Shown here in pieces: positions 1-10,944 of a stretch of DNA of 64,000 nucleotides (its first letter is position 1; each line of letters starts with the position of its first letter). This DNA comes from Glossina fuscipes. Its lineage: Eukaryota; Arthropoda; Insecta; Diptera; Glossinidae. Below the pieces are notes generated by a model. It did no database searches. It was not told where the DNA came from and worked only from the letters and a program-made list of their open reading frames with translations. The stretch spans positions 2,578,993-2,642,992 of the forward strand of contig NW_023998440.1 in NCBI RefSeq assembly GCF_014805625.2, written 5' to 3'. The position numbers were made by a program, and so were the translations under genes.

Positions 1-186
1 CCTTTCTTTCAGTGCACGAAGCGAACGCGCCTTTTCCTCCTTATTCATTTATTTTTTCCGCAGAACTTCTCCACCACCTTATTACCAGTGTCAACATGAT
101 TTGTTGTTGATGTGATTAAGTTGCTTCCGTGGGTTTTGTAAACGCTTCAAATAGTAAAAAAAATTAAATGTAAAAAACGTACTTAC

Positions 187-268
187 CTGTAAACCATGTG
201 CAATCGAAATGATCAAAGCAATGCGCGTTTGCGTCAGCAAAATTTCTGCTATTTTGCAGATCCGTTAG
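187..268 (-). CDS. Internal exon of an unrecognised minus-strand gene
   Basis: On the minus strand an 82-base segment lies between a strong acceptor (pyrimidine-rich tract ending in TTTTGCAG) and a perfect consensus donor (CAG|GTAAGT). Only one frame is open through it; the other two hit stops at once. It reads LTDLQNSRNFADANAHC followed by FDHFDCTWFT, with two Cys and several aromatic residues. I do not recognise the family. The downstream exons would lie left of the window and the upstream ones somewhere to the right. Seen: both splice signals and the open frame. Inferred: that it is a real coding exon. It could be a 5' or 3' untranslated exon or a pseudo-exon. Confidence 0.5.
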
Positions 269-304
269 CTGCAAAAGAGAGCACAGAGTTGCTTTTCTAT
301 AAGT

Positions 305-640
305 ACGAATAATGGCGAAAATAAAATCTCAGTAAATATTTCATTAGAAGCTAAGGAAGTAACATAAATAAATAATACTAATATACCTCCTAAAAATACT
401 AAAAATAAAATAAAATGTATAAAAATCAAAAGTTTTTAAAACTAATTCTGTAGTTAAACAGATCATTGTTGTTTGAATTAATAAAATTAATCCTACTGCT
501 AAAGGATGTTTTATATTTATAAAAATAAAGTTGAATATAAATAAAAGAGAATAGAGAGTTCATAGAATAATTTCAAGAAGCAGTTTAATTAAAATATTAA
601 TTTTGGAGATTAATGATAAAGAAGTTCTTTTTTCTTATTA
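305..640. pseudogene. NUMT: mitochondrial nad6 fragment plus trnP in nuclear DNA
   Basis: This AT-rich block translates on the minus strand, with the insect mitochondrial code, as the N-terminal half of NADH dehydrogenase subunit 6. It includes a typical ATT start region near 571, then NIKHPLAVGLILLIQTTM and later an IYVTSLASNE stretch. A mitochondrial tRNA-Pro follows on the plus strand at about 574-638. The order nad6 beside oppositely oriented trnP is the standard insect arrangement. A reading-frame shift occurs in the middle of nad6 (around 395-420) and the gene is cut off at about 305. It is therefore a nuclear copy of mitochondrial DNA, not a working gene. Conservation is still high, which suggests fairly recent insertion. 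Confidence 0.85.
574..638 (+). tRNA. trnP: Mitochondrial-type tRNA-Pro(UGG) inside a NUMT (not functional in the nucleus)
   Basis: A 64-65 base cloverleaf can be drawn. The anticodon arm is TTAAT-TTTGGAG-ATTAA, with TGG in the middle of the 7-base loop. The acceptor stem CAAGAAG pairs, with one mismatch and one wobble, to TTTCTTA at 631-637. The small AT-rich arms are typical of insect mitochondrial tRNAs. It lies next to antisense nad6, as in insect mitogenomes. It lacks the internal A and B boxes of nuclear tRNA genes and is best read as part of the transferred fragment. Confidence 0.75.
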
Positions 641-921
641 TTTTTTATTTCTTTTTATTTTTATACCTTTATATTTTTTTTATGTTTCACAATTTCCGAC
701 AAATTCCAAACATCTGAGAGTAATTCAAAAAATTTCATAACATCTGAGCGTACGCGTATAAAAAGTTAGTTTGTATTTGTTTAAAATTGAGAATAATTGT
801 ACAAGTCAGTCTGTATTTGTTTCCAATTGAGAAAAAAACAGAGCACAAAGTTAAATTAAAAAGGAAATAAGCAGTTGTGACAAAAGAAATCAACTGCTTG
901 AGATGAGCAACTATTTATTAT

Positions 922-1144
922 TTATTTATTGAAGACCAGCTTCTCACACGTTGTTCTCAACCGATAAGAATCCTATACGTTCAAATTGATATTTATCGTA
1001 GACCTTAACACTACTTAAGAAACGGTCAGCGTATGATTTCAAAACCATTTTCGAGTTCGGATTGATATCGGTAAGGAAACCTCCTGGCACTTCATTTACA
1101 TCTTCAGCATTCTTATGCTTGAACAGTAATCCATATAGGCGAAC
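922..1144 (-). pseudogene. C-terminal fragment of glutaminyl-tRNA synthetase, frameshifted
   Basis: The minus strand from 1144 reads VRLYGLLFKHKNAEDVNEVP, then GGFLTDINPNSKMV and KVYDKYQFERIGFLSVENNV, then TGA at 944-946. This matches the anticodon-binding C-terminal region of eukaryotic glutaminyl-tRNA synthetase (the VRLY...LF.HKNPED...EVPGGFLSD.N...YDK.QFER.GFFSV pattern). Just past the stop, in another frame, EKLVFNK appears, which is the next conserved block (KLVFNRTV), before a TAA at 922-924. This points to an indel in the SVENNV region and loss of the tail. The match begins exactly after an acceptor-like TATATAG, so it may be a copy of one genomic exon rather than a processed cDNA. 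It could also be the terminal exon of a diverged gene that ends early. Confidence 0.7.
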
Positions 1145-1149
1145 CTATA

Positions 1150-2890
1150 TAAACAATTATATATAAGCACTATCGGGAAACATTTCCTGCAATATTTCTG
1201 CCTCGTTTAGGATATCTCTTTATGGAAGCCCGCATATTGGAGGATGCCCAAAACATCCTAAATCGTTATCCAAATTATGAAAAATTTAATTTACTTCTTC
1301 AGTTTTCGTCATAAAAAACCAGAAATTATACTTTTTTTCCTCCCTATATACGTTAAGGTCTAACAAATAAAACTAATTTGGATACTAGGAACCAATCTTC
1401 ATGATAAAATGTTAAAAATGAAATCTTTTTCTGAAAGGTTTATTATCTTCATTTGGTATCGGGAGGAGTCCACAAAATAGACGCATATGGTTCAAATATG
1501 ATCCACTCCGATTCTCGTGATCCGCCAGATGCTGTATTGTAATATCTTAAATATAGAGATGAACTCGTTATCATAACCTGGGAAAGCCTTGATACTCTTG
1601 CATACATGTATACATATTTCACGTATTATTAATACCACGCAAAGCCTCTGATAAATCAAAGGAGAAAACAAAATAGCGTAAATGTTTGTTTACAATTCTC
1701 AATACTTGAAAATGTATTTGTTTAAAAATAAATGACTTTTGTGCTAGAAATCGAACCCGTGCGCTTAGCGCGTCTCACGCTTTGCCGCTAAATTTCTGCA
1801 AATTGTTGTTAATCTTTTCGCCAGTCCTCTCTTTAGAATTAGTTTTCTTAGAAAAGCGACTAATTTTCATGAAAACTCAAACCATCAAATATAGAATTTT
1901 CGTAACACGGCATAGGGTAGGACGTAGAACAGTTCGTGGCTGAATATCGACACGCCTGGTAAGGGAGTTTTGTCCGTCCGTCTGTCTTCATAGGGAATAC
2001 ATGAGCATATATTTGTTTAGAGTAACAAAATACATACGCGTAGGGTCATGTAGGTGTTGGCCAAAGAGTGCTAGTAGTCTTCCCACATGTCATACGTCGG
2101 TAAAGTGATCAAAGGAGTAATTTTATCCAATCTATACAACTACATAGAATTTAAACTTAAAACTTTAAAAGTAAACTGTACTTTTTTTAAACGTAACGAA
2201 ATTCGCAATTTTTTTATATTTCGGAAGAATTGCAATTTTGTATGAAAAACGATATGTTAACACAATTGCATCATTAATTACGTTTGCTTATTTATTTTTC
2301 ATTTAATTCATCTATTTATGCATAAGGTTGTTTATTATTCTAAAAAAAATAATAATAATCATGTTGTTGTTCCTCGGCCTCTTAATCGGAAAGAACGTTT
2401 GTTATGACCATTAATCGAGAACGATTGGCCGCCGATTTTAATTCAATTATGCAATTTTGATATTGACATAAATGCGGAGCTTTGCACTTTTCCATAAATG
2501 GATGGGGATGGGATGGGTTATTTATTGTAACTTGGAGTTAATTTGAAATTTCTGTATACCAACCACCGATTGTGGCTTACTAACGACATTCGATAAAATA
2601 AATCGTAATTCTAGTTAACTCATATCGGCCCCCACCTTTCCTGCCGTCAGTGGATGGATCAAGTTAACTTTTCCCTTTAAAATATATATAATATTGGTAT
2701 CCAAATACTGAATACAAAATTCTCACACTTTAACAAAATCGAATACACAATGTCCACACTACAACAAAATCGAGCACAAAATTCTCGCACTTGAACATTA
2801 ACTATTAACAAAAAAAAAACCGTATTCTCTAGTCATACATGTGAAGTCAAAAAACGTCAGTAGTTTTCTATTCTTAAGCCGAGGGGGTGG
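1150..2890. other. Non-coding AT-rich stretch with one tRNA-like B box
   Basis: No supported gene. At about 1740-1800 (minus strand) a GGGTTCGATTTC box follows a short GC-rich segment (GACGCGCTAAGCGCAC), resembling the T-arm half of a tRNA or tRNA-derived SINE relic. No matching A box or tail is clear. Around 1975-1990 and 2640-2660 there are only short GTCCGTC-like and GC-rich islets. The rest is A/T-rich and featureless by eye. Confidence 0.5.
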
Positions 2891-2899
2891 GTAATCGCA

Positions 2900-2932
2900 T
2901 ATAAAAAATGTAGCTTTTGTTTTTGCATTCAG
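2900..2932 (+). promoter_or_regulatory. Candidate TATA + initiator core promoter
   Basis: TATAAAAAA begins at 2900 and TTCAGC, an insect-type initiator, has its A at 2931. This puts the TATA T at -31, the canonical spacing. The region just downstream (2945-3020) is locally GC-richer than its surroundings and purine-rich, compatible with a 5' leader. No strong coding exon follows; the nearest ORF starts at 3327. In AT-rich DNA such pairs also arise by chance. Confidence 0.25.
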
Positions 2933-3326
2933 CTGTTTGGCTAAGACCGCTCAGAACGCCGGCGGAAGTTAACTTTCAGCTACGTAATTAACCGCAGCAG
3001 CAGAAAGAAGAGAAGACAAAGTGTTCTTATATATTTTAATATCTCTACAGATATCTTGATTACATGACAAGGAATTGTACTGTTTATTTGTAGTGAATTA
3101 GATTTAGGGAACAAATGAGAATTACGCAGAGGTAGCGAATTAATAATGGAAAGTTTGCCCTACAATTGTACAACATAGACTTGATGTATGACTCAATGTT
3201 TGTTATATTCGGAAATGTTTCTAGGCAGCAATCACGCCCTTTTATCAACTACATTTCTTTGTGCAAAATACCTACCTACACCTTTTTGTCTCTTAATATT
3301 GGAATCTTTACGAAAACCTGTTATCA

Positions 3327-3566
3327 ATGGATTCCCGGCCTTGTGTGCAAACGACAATAGGCAATTTTGACAATTTGAAAGCATCGCAAAAATTTACATC
3401 ATGTCATGAATTGTTGTCACATTCTGCTGGAAGTGAATTTCATATCACTTATGATGAGTTAATCGAATGTTGCAATGAAGTGGAAATTATGATGAAAGAA
3501 ATAAACAACAACATAGACGAACCAGAAGGAGATCGTGGTGGGAACAAAAAGAAGACAATAATTTGA
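3327..3566 (+). CDS. Small hypothetical ORF, 79 aa, doubtful
   Basis: An ATG-to-stop ORF rich in Glu/Asn/Asp (for example EVEIMMKEINNNIDEPEG), about 400 bases downstream of the candidate promoter at 2900-2932. The composition is more protein-like than neighbouring ORFs: acidic, helix-forming, with a Lys-rich end. I recognise no domain and see no supporting splice signals. It may be chance, or the remains of a gene or transposon. Confidence 0.2.
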   Translation: MDSRPCVQTTIGNFDNLKASQKFTSCHELLSHSAGSEFHITYDELIECCNEVEIMMKEINNNIDEPEGDRGGNKKKTII

Positions 3567-4814
3567 GGACTTTTCTACAACGCATTTTAACAGTCCTACA
3601 GCATCGCCTGAGAGCAATTTAACAGGCCAAAGACATAATGCAAACACCTTTAGGAATAAAAAACGGACAAGGATCTAGTGTTCGCATCTACATCTAGATG
3701 TGAGTGTATTTAATCAAAGACATTTACAACATATAGATTTCCATACTTAAGTAAAACTCTATATCAAATATTTTATTCTGCTCATTTAATGTTTTTAGGC
3801 AGCACCTACTGTAAATCGGTTCAGTAAAAATTCATAAGCTCTGTTGTGCTTATTTTCTTTTTAATTTTACATATTTTTTTCACGTGATGTGCAAAAGCCT
3901 ATATGTGTACTATTATTTTCAAAATAAATTTTCTAATTTTTTTCAATTTTCATTTGGTTTGAAAGTGCAAACGAATTTTTTTGAATTGCATTGTGCGCCA
4001 CTTTCATGTTATTCTGTATAGTTGCACTAGTTCCGCCACAACAACATTTTGCGTAGGTTTGACGAATAAGAACAGGAAATATATAATGAGTTGCTTGTAT
4101 TTATGCATAAGATTCTTACAGGAGCTTCGCTTTTTGATAAGAGGTTCATTTGACTTTGACATCATAATCGTATAAATTATATTTTTACCCGTCCTAGCGG
4201 ATAAAAATGACAATAATGCCTACAAACGGCTTTAAGAGGTGGCGCTTGGTGCACTAAGTAAATACAATACAAAAACTTTAAATGCAAACTTGCATCTAAA
4301 GCTTTTGATGAACATTATGCTAAAAGCTCCCATAAAACGAGTGTCGATAAGGCGTTTCTCCACTTCGAACCGTTACCGATTACATGCTACAACATCATTA
4401 TACGTTGTATGATAAAAAAAATCTTTTTAGACTTACAAGCGAAACTTTCAATGCTCTTTAAGTAGATGGAAAAATTCAGCAAAGCGATTAATACCAACTG
4501 TGGAACACAGTTTCAATGTAAATTTAAAACTTTATATATATAACGTATAAGAATGGAAGCTTACATCCATGATTGCAGAATAGGGATTCAGTAATTTTAT
4601 TATACGCCAATCTAATCAGATATAATGTGGACAGACTGTGATCGAAACTCAAGTAATTTGAGGGAAGAAAAATGCCAAAAATGTGGGACTCTCAAGATCT
4701 TTCGAGGTTGCGGAACCAAAATAAAAAGCAAACCCAATGTACAGTAGTCCTAATTGCCCACTGGTCCTATTCTCATTTTGCTATTTCAACGCTGGTACAA
4801 AGTCAAACTTTCTT

Positions 4815-5005
4815 TATTAATTTATTTTTATTGACTGTCTGCCTACGTATTTTGTAAATAAAGTTACAAAGCATGGATTTAAAGGCTGCCGGATAACTTA
4901 GATACTCTGCTCTTGCCTGAATTAAAAACTCTAACACATTTGAGATTTGAACTCGCAACGATTGGGTTGTTAGTCCGGATCCTTTGCCTATTCGACTATT
5001 CGTGC
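4815..5005 (-). repeat. tRNA-derived SINE, subfamily with GCCGGATAACTTAG tail
   Basis: Read on the minus strand this starts with a tRNA-like head (GAATAGTCGAATAGGC, then the B box GAGTTCAAATCTC near 4950). A GTTAGAGTTTTTAA segment follows, then a unique body (CTAAGTTATCCGGCAGCC, CTTTGTAACTTTATTTAC) and an A/TAAA-rich 3' end near 4815. A second copy with the same body lies at 23690-23845. The internal pol III boxes and the A-rich tail define it as a tRNA-derived SINE. Confidence 0.65.
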
Positions 5006-5199
5006 GGCAAAATGTTTATTTTTCCTTATCACCCTTTATTAATAAGGAATAAAAGAAATTTCTTTTGATATTATTCCGAAAAATTACATGCGGTGCCGGA
5101 GTTATGAGCAATCTTCTTTAGGAATTTGCGAAACAAAGAGATTGTCGGTATTCTTAGCAGCAATGTGGGCGTGAGATCGAAACCTACTTCTCACCACAT

Positions 5200-5400
5200 T
5201 ATTGTTTTTTTAATGTTTCAACTTTCTATTACCATATTTTTTTTTTTTCATACTTAAAGTTGGGCGTGTGTATGTGTGATAGTTCAAAAAGCTTGTGTCC
5301 TCTAAAGTGTATGTGTTAGGAATCAATATCTGAGTATTCTGAATCGATTTAGACATGTCTGTACGTTCGCCTGTCCATTGTCTGTCCATTGGTGCGGACA
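5200..5400 (+). repeat. Fragment of a DINE-1/INE-1-like Helitron repeat
   Basis: It contains the signature string GAATCGATTTAGACATGTCTG followed by CGTTCGCCTGTCCATTGTC, the degenerate 5' internal block (GTCTGTCCGTC tract) seen in the longer copies at 22.8, 49.9 and 53.9 kb. The ends are not resolved. Confidence 0.4.
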
Positions 5401-5438
5401 TTTATGATAGACAAAAGTCAAGATAACGGTTTTAAAAG

Positions 5439-5528
5439 CTAAAACATATCGGCTAAAAGTTCTGAACTTTCTTGTATGCAAGCCACTAATTCAAATGGGC
5501 GGGACGACACTTCACGTGACAACGTAAC
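5439..5528 (-). CDS. Terminal coding exon of an unrecognised minus-strand gene
   Basis: A very strong acceptor (GTGTTTTCTTCTTTTCAG) ends at 5529 on the minus strand. The first frame after it reads VTLSREVSSRPFELVACIQE, then SSELLADMF and TAG at 5439-5441. The 29 residues have balanced amphipathic composition, unlike the Phe/Leu/Lys-rich noise of surrounding frames. The nearest coding segment upstream on the same strand is at 5634-5825, which gives a short intron typical of flies. I do not recognise the protein. Alternative phases are open for part of the exon, so the frame is inferred. Confidence 0.5.
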   Translation of the reverse strand, partial: VTLSREVSSRPFELVACIQESSELLADMF

Positions 5529-5633
5529 CTGAAAAGAAGAAAACACGACTTTCTCGCTTATTACCCATAAGCCACGATAGCAACAACGATGAACGTCTCT
5601 CTGTGTTTCCTACGGGGAATTATCCCACGGCAC

Positions 5634-5825
5634 TTGTATAAAAACAACGGAGGTCGTATAATTCACTATAGTAGAGTAATGAAAGTCCATCTTTTTTCGT
5701 TTTTGTTTTTCAGAATAAATGTACCGCGGGTAAAAGACCCTTCTAGCCGGAGAGAATTTCCTTAACTGCTTCAAAACGAAATCAATATGTCCCTTGTGAA
5801 AGTCATTGAAGTATTTCAGATCTGC
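5634..5825 (-). CDS. Penultimate coding exon of the same minus-strand gene
   Basis: The acceptor TTCTATATTTACAG precedes an open frame at 5825 reading ADLKYFNDFHKGHIDFVLKQ, then LRKFSPARRVFYPRYIYSEK, staying open to a TAG at 5610-5612. It has no ATG at its head, as expected of an internal exon. The composition (DFHKGHIDFVLKQLRKFSPARR) is convincingly protein-like. The donor is uncertain: CAA|GTGCCG at 5634 gives phase 0 and a 105-base intron into the exon at 5528, and ATA|GTGAAT at 5667 also gives phase 0. Both are weak donors. The family is not recognised. If neither donor is used, the exon itself could end the protein at 5610. Confidence 0.5.
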
Positions 5826-5999
5826 CTGTAAATATAGAATTATTTCATATTCAAATGCTTTAAGTGTTATTTCAACTATACGTTTTTCCGTCCTTCTATC
5901 AATGTAATGATAAGGGTGATAAAGCTGCGCTCCTTTTAATACCTTTTTCGCAAATCAATTCTAAATTGAATTCGTTTAAAGACCCGCCTGCAAAAGCCA

Positions 6000-8900
6000 A
6001 AGCGACATTTTAAGGAGAAAACAGGGTTTCATGGCAACATTAGTATAATTGAGGTAAACGTGAACTTGAAATATAGCAGAGATCTTTAACGAAAACAATG
6101 GAAAGGATTTATTTAAAAATGATTTTATCGCCTGGATCGGAGCTATTCAAAGCTGCTGGCGAATATTCGCAACTGAACTTGTAAGGAATGCATTTTGATC
6201 CCAAGCATTGGAGTATGTCGCTGTTTGACTGTATTTATGTTTAATCTCATACATAAAGACATGCATGGTTTACTCGAATACGAGCCAACGTAGCCGATAT
6301 CCGTTTGATCTATCTATCTGCCTGAGTTGTGTGTTTTCCCCCAATTTTAATTTACTTTTAGCTAATAACAGTAATTCCTTGTTCAAATTATTTTTTATGT
6401 AATCATTTTTTAGAATTCGTTTCGCTTCTAGCTTTTGTTGGGAAGAGGTACATTAACAATTCCATTGATGCACGGTAATCTAATAGTTATAATTTTCCAT
6501 ACATACAGTAAAGAGAAAATTACTATATACGTTCATTATCGTTACAACTTGATTGCCATAGCCAAGCTGGCCAAGCTTTTTCTTCTCTTAGAGTATGAGA
6601 AAAGAAAATTAAACTTGGTATGATACTCATTGCATTATTATCATTATACAAAATACTCGCACATGTACACACAATGCATACACGAAACTTAAATATGAAA
6701 CGATTCATAGATGAAATGATTGAAATTTCCATATAATTATGTTATATAATTCTAATTATATTTTTTGACACAAGAGTGTTAAATATTTGCAAGTCGATTA
6801 AGATGCGAGATCCGTTTATTTGTAACACCAACTATTAGTTTAGTTAATTAAAAATATTCACTTTTCCACTTAACAAGTGCACAGTAATTGAGGCCAATGC
6901 TACTGTTTGCTCCATTAGAATTTTTTTTTAATGTTGTTGACATCGTTTGACTTTTAAAAATCAAAGTCTAACACGATTAGTAAAGCCTACTACCTACTTG
7001 ACTTTTTATTATCGAAATTACTTAGAGAAACTCTTCGACTATTCTCGTAGTCTTTATGCCAAACTCGACTGCAGCAGATGATTGTCGTTAGAAAGAGACG
7101 CAGTAAGCAAATCAAAACATGCTCGAATCTGGCTATATATCCAACATCTACTAATATTTCTAAAGCGTGTTTTTTATACCGTTTACCTGATCAATCACTT
7201 TTCTTTTGCTGCTATGGACCAATAACTCTAACCGCTGGCAGCAATGACGCGCTTACGCAATAAACTTTCAATTGCATGAGCGTATCGCTGTTGGTTGACG
7301 GTAATTTTTTTGAAGTAATAAATAGGGTCGCGGTCGCAGCAGATATTTCCCAAGCAAGCCAATGCATGCAATTTTCGTCTCTTGATTAAATAATTAGGCT
7401 TTGCGAAAATTCAAGAAAGTTTCCGGTTGTTATTACTCTATGCATTTTCTCTCTTGCAATGACTGAACATAATTTGCGTCAAAAGCTCAACAATAGTTTT
7501 TTGTTTGTACTTTTTTGGGGTATCTCAGTGTCACCTTTTCTTTTGCAAAGACTGCGAAATGCATGTACACGGTCTATCGGAATGAGCGTCTGAGTTGGTT
7601 TAGTCATGTGCCCCTATTTCTGAAAGTCGTGGCAATCAACAATCGCAGCTTAATATATTTTCTCTAGATTTAATTAAATGATTAATTAACAAATAACTTT
7701 TGCCAATTTGTTGAGCATAAAACAGTAGGAATCTAGGCTACTGCCTGTTTTAAGTTACTGTTCTCTTCTTTATTGTTCTTGTCTTACTGTTGCTGCCTCC
7801 GTATGTCGAAGCATTTAGCAATAATTAATACTGAACGACTTCAACTTATTGTTTTGTTTTTATGGACGTGCAGGATTAATCGGAAAATGAACCAAATAAA
7901 ATCACTTCCCGCGTGCAACAGCTTCAAACTTGAAGACAAGCGATAATATGGAAATGTAAGGTGTTGAAAAATTCGTTACATGCCATCGTGCACGCTGTTT
8001 CTTTTGTCTCAAGTTTAATATACCTTTTAATTATCTTTTGGTTGTTTTAAGTATACAGGTAGTTTTTATACAACATAGACCTATAAAAATACAATAAAAT
8101 CGTATGTTTTCATGTTTATTATTGACTGACTGGCTTTGATCATAAAAAAGCTTTTTTTAACGTTGATAGATGTGGCCGATCGAAAAAATAGCGATGGCCT
8201 TCCGCGTTTATAACGCAGTGCAATACATTCCCAGAAAGAAGCAAAAATGCAAAAAAGTCAACGATCACCTCCTTAAATCGCGTGATGAAAACAAAGCGAA
8301 AGGAAGCTGTTAAGAACTTAAAAATATTCTCATCACATGGCGGCATGTGCAACCTGAAACCGATTCTGCGTCTGCTTTCCCATCCGGAGTTTATCAACTG
8401 TATGCACTTAAGCGCTCAAGCAAGTTTTTCAAGAAAAGGCTTTTCCTTCATAAAATTACATGAAATGCTTCCTTACGACGTTACGTCTTTTGAAATGAAG
8501 TGTGTTCCATCGTAAATTGTGATTATAGGACAGCATAGGTTTCATTTATAATTCATAGAAGACCTATTCGAAAATCGGTTATACACAAGAACTTATGTTT
8601 GTAATCTTCAAACGCTTCGGCTGCCCTTCTCCATTCAAATGTCAATAATCAAATCTCTTATCTTTCGCAAATATTGTGCTTATCCTTTTTGCGTGTATCC
8701 TTTTAGACGCGATCTACCAATGTCAAATATTCATCGTCCTTTTTTCGGTGAATTGTCGATGAATAAGCTTTGCCACACATTCCATCTGCATGAAGACATC
8801 TTCAAGTAATCTCGACTTCGCCAAATGGTAGGAGTTGGGTTCATAGAAAATCTGGTAGTTTTCATGTCTCAACAAGTGTGATGTGTACGTAGCCATATGA

Positions 8901-9125
8901 ACACTCGATCATCCGATAAACTTCTATATTCATTCATTCACTCAATTTCTTAAGTAACCCTAAAGCCATAGATCTATTATCCAAGTACTTCCTGCACTTC
9001 ATGTGCCAACAGAAATTACAACATAAGTGACTATGCAAGTCAGCTCGATGGCTGCAAATAGTAATTCACCTGGTATTGTCTTATCGTTTTAGCACTTTTA
9101 CAAGATTACCCAGCAATAAAAGATT
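6000..9125. other. Intergenic/intronic AT-rich DNA without a supported gene
   Basis: Only short ORFs with no splice support or recognisable motif occur. The most protein-like stretch is the minus-strand ORF at 8140-8397, but it has no ATG context or family signature. Short TATCTATCTGCCTG at about 6306 may be a remnant of the Helitron GTCTG tract. I see no repeats with clear ends. Confidence 0.5.
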
Positions 9126-9129
9126 GTCA

Positions 9130-9310
9130 TCCGCCTGAGTGGCCGAAGGCGAGGAATCTCGACTAGCAACTTTCAATGGTCGTGGGTTCGAAACTCAAGT
9201 GCGATAGAATTTTTAATGAAAGCCTTAGATGCTCGTGTTTTAAAAGTCTTAGAATTTATTTCTCTGGCGAAATTAATAATAATAATAAAAATAATGATAA
9301 TAATAAAAGA
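9130..9310 (+). repeat. tRNA-derived SINE with (TAA)n tail
   Basis: It starts CCGCCTGAGTGGCCGAAGGC (A box) and carries GTGGGTTCGAAACTC (B box) at about 9180. An AGAGTTTTTAAT-like segment, the body AGTCTTAGAATTTATTTCTC and a tail of TAA/AAT units follow. The head resembles a class II (Leu/Ser type) tRNA with a long variable region. It is nearly collinear with the copy at 17508-17695. Confidence 0.8.
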
Positions 9311-10944
9311 TTGCGAGTCCGTTTGCACTTTAAGCACAACAACTTTTACACATATTTATCTCGTGCTTTTCACAGCAGTTGACTGCTTATATTACTAAAC
9401 TTTTATAGTTTTAATGCTCTCCACTTTAAGTTCAGTTACAGTTCTGTTGTATATTTAGGCGAGACAACTTGTCTCTCCTTTAAAGAATATGTTAAGGAAG
9501 TAAAGAGAAGTGAAAAAGCAACGTTCACCTTAGATCGATTTTTCGATCCCTATGAAGTGGAACTTGTAGACGTCTTTCGCATTGAAGTTCTTAATGTCCT
9601 ACACAAGCATAGCCCTCTTTCCTCCAATCCTTAATCTAATCTCCTCCTAGTTGAGGTGTTGGCCACCGAAAAAAAAAAAAAGCATCGATCGATAAATAAT
9701 TTTCGGAACTATCTCCTAATTACATTTTTCCATAGAAGAATTTGAAGTGCGATTCGGTTCTAGACAAAGATATACGTCAGCTTTTTATTTTAGTGCTTGT
9801 GATTGAGAATTCGTCCGTACCATCCAAATAAGTAAAAGCCGGGTGGATAAAGAGATCCGTATAGTTAAATCAAAATAGGATCTTTCATTGATGGGGGATT
9901 CTGATTTTCATTTGGGAATATGAGAAAAGGAAGGACAAATCTCTTTTATTCCCATAATTTTAATGCATGCAAAGGGACATATTCCCTTTAAAATTGCTTC
10001 TTCTTTTTCCGAATTTTTTATCGAAAAAGCATTGAGACGCCAGGGACGAGAGAGTTCTGGAACGGAAAGAGAAGTGATGAAATAATATTCAAGCAAGCTA
10101 TGAAGGACACGCTCAAGTATAAAAAAAAAAAGGTATTTTCGAAAAATATCAAAATATTGCAACACCGCAGCCATTCTCACGAGACATGTTTTATTTAAGA
10201 CCTCCACGGCCCATGTCTTTTTGATGCAATTTTGAATTTGAAAAAGAAAAAAAACAAAACATTCATATATGACTGTAGCCACAGAGTGAGAAAGATCAAT
10301 TTCGGACCAGGACAGACAGTCGCTTCTTCAATAAAATACATGGAAACGAACTTTTCGAAAATCTCTCCTGAACTTTTCTAAAGAGTAATATTTTAAAGAT
10401 ATTAAGCAGACTGAAAATTGTGGCCTATTTTGACAAACGTTGTTCAAGAAAAGAACGGGTTTAAAGTTTTCGAAAGTGCTCTAAGTATGCGTTTTTATCA
10501 CATTTTTATTAACTTTTTGTTATTGTTCGCCATTAATCTGCAATTCCAGGACCATAAATATGTTCTTTTACAATTGAGTTTTCTACGGATGGCGTCGCCT
10601 ATATGCAGCAGTCGTTTATTAGTTTACAAGCAGCTGACGCCGTCTTCATATGCTAGATATTTATTGACTTATACTGCCTGTTGTGAAGCACTTTTCTATG
10701 TAAATAAATTGTTTTGTTAAAAATGCCTCGACATGAAAAAAAGTTGTTTATTTTTTGTTTTGAAGTTTATAGTGCATCATGTCGAAGTAATTTTTAACAA
10801 TCTACAAGAAATAAAATGTGCCAAACCGATAATGTGATCGGCCAAACTGTTAATTGTATATTCATTCCTGTTTTGGACTGTTCATACATACCGCAAAAGA
10901 TTATTAAAGAATATTATAAAATAAGTACAAAATTTATACAAACA

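Noticed and set aside
5637..5665. TATAAAA with TTCACT 28 bases later
   Set aside because: It overlaps the better-supported minus-strand exon at 5634-5825 and spacing and initiator are only fair.
9908..10282. Minus-strand ORF of 124 aa
   Set aside because: Phe/Leu/Lys-heavy, no motif, no splice signals, overlaps A/T-rich tracts; judged chance despite its length.
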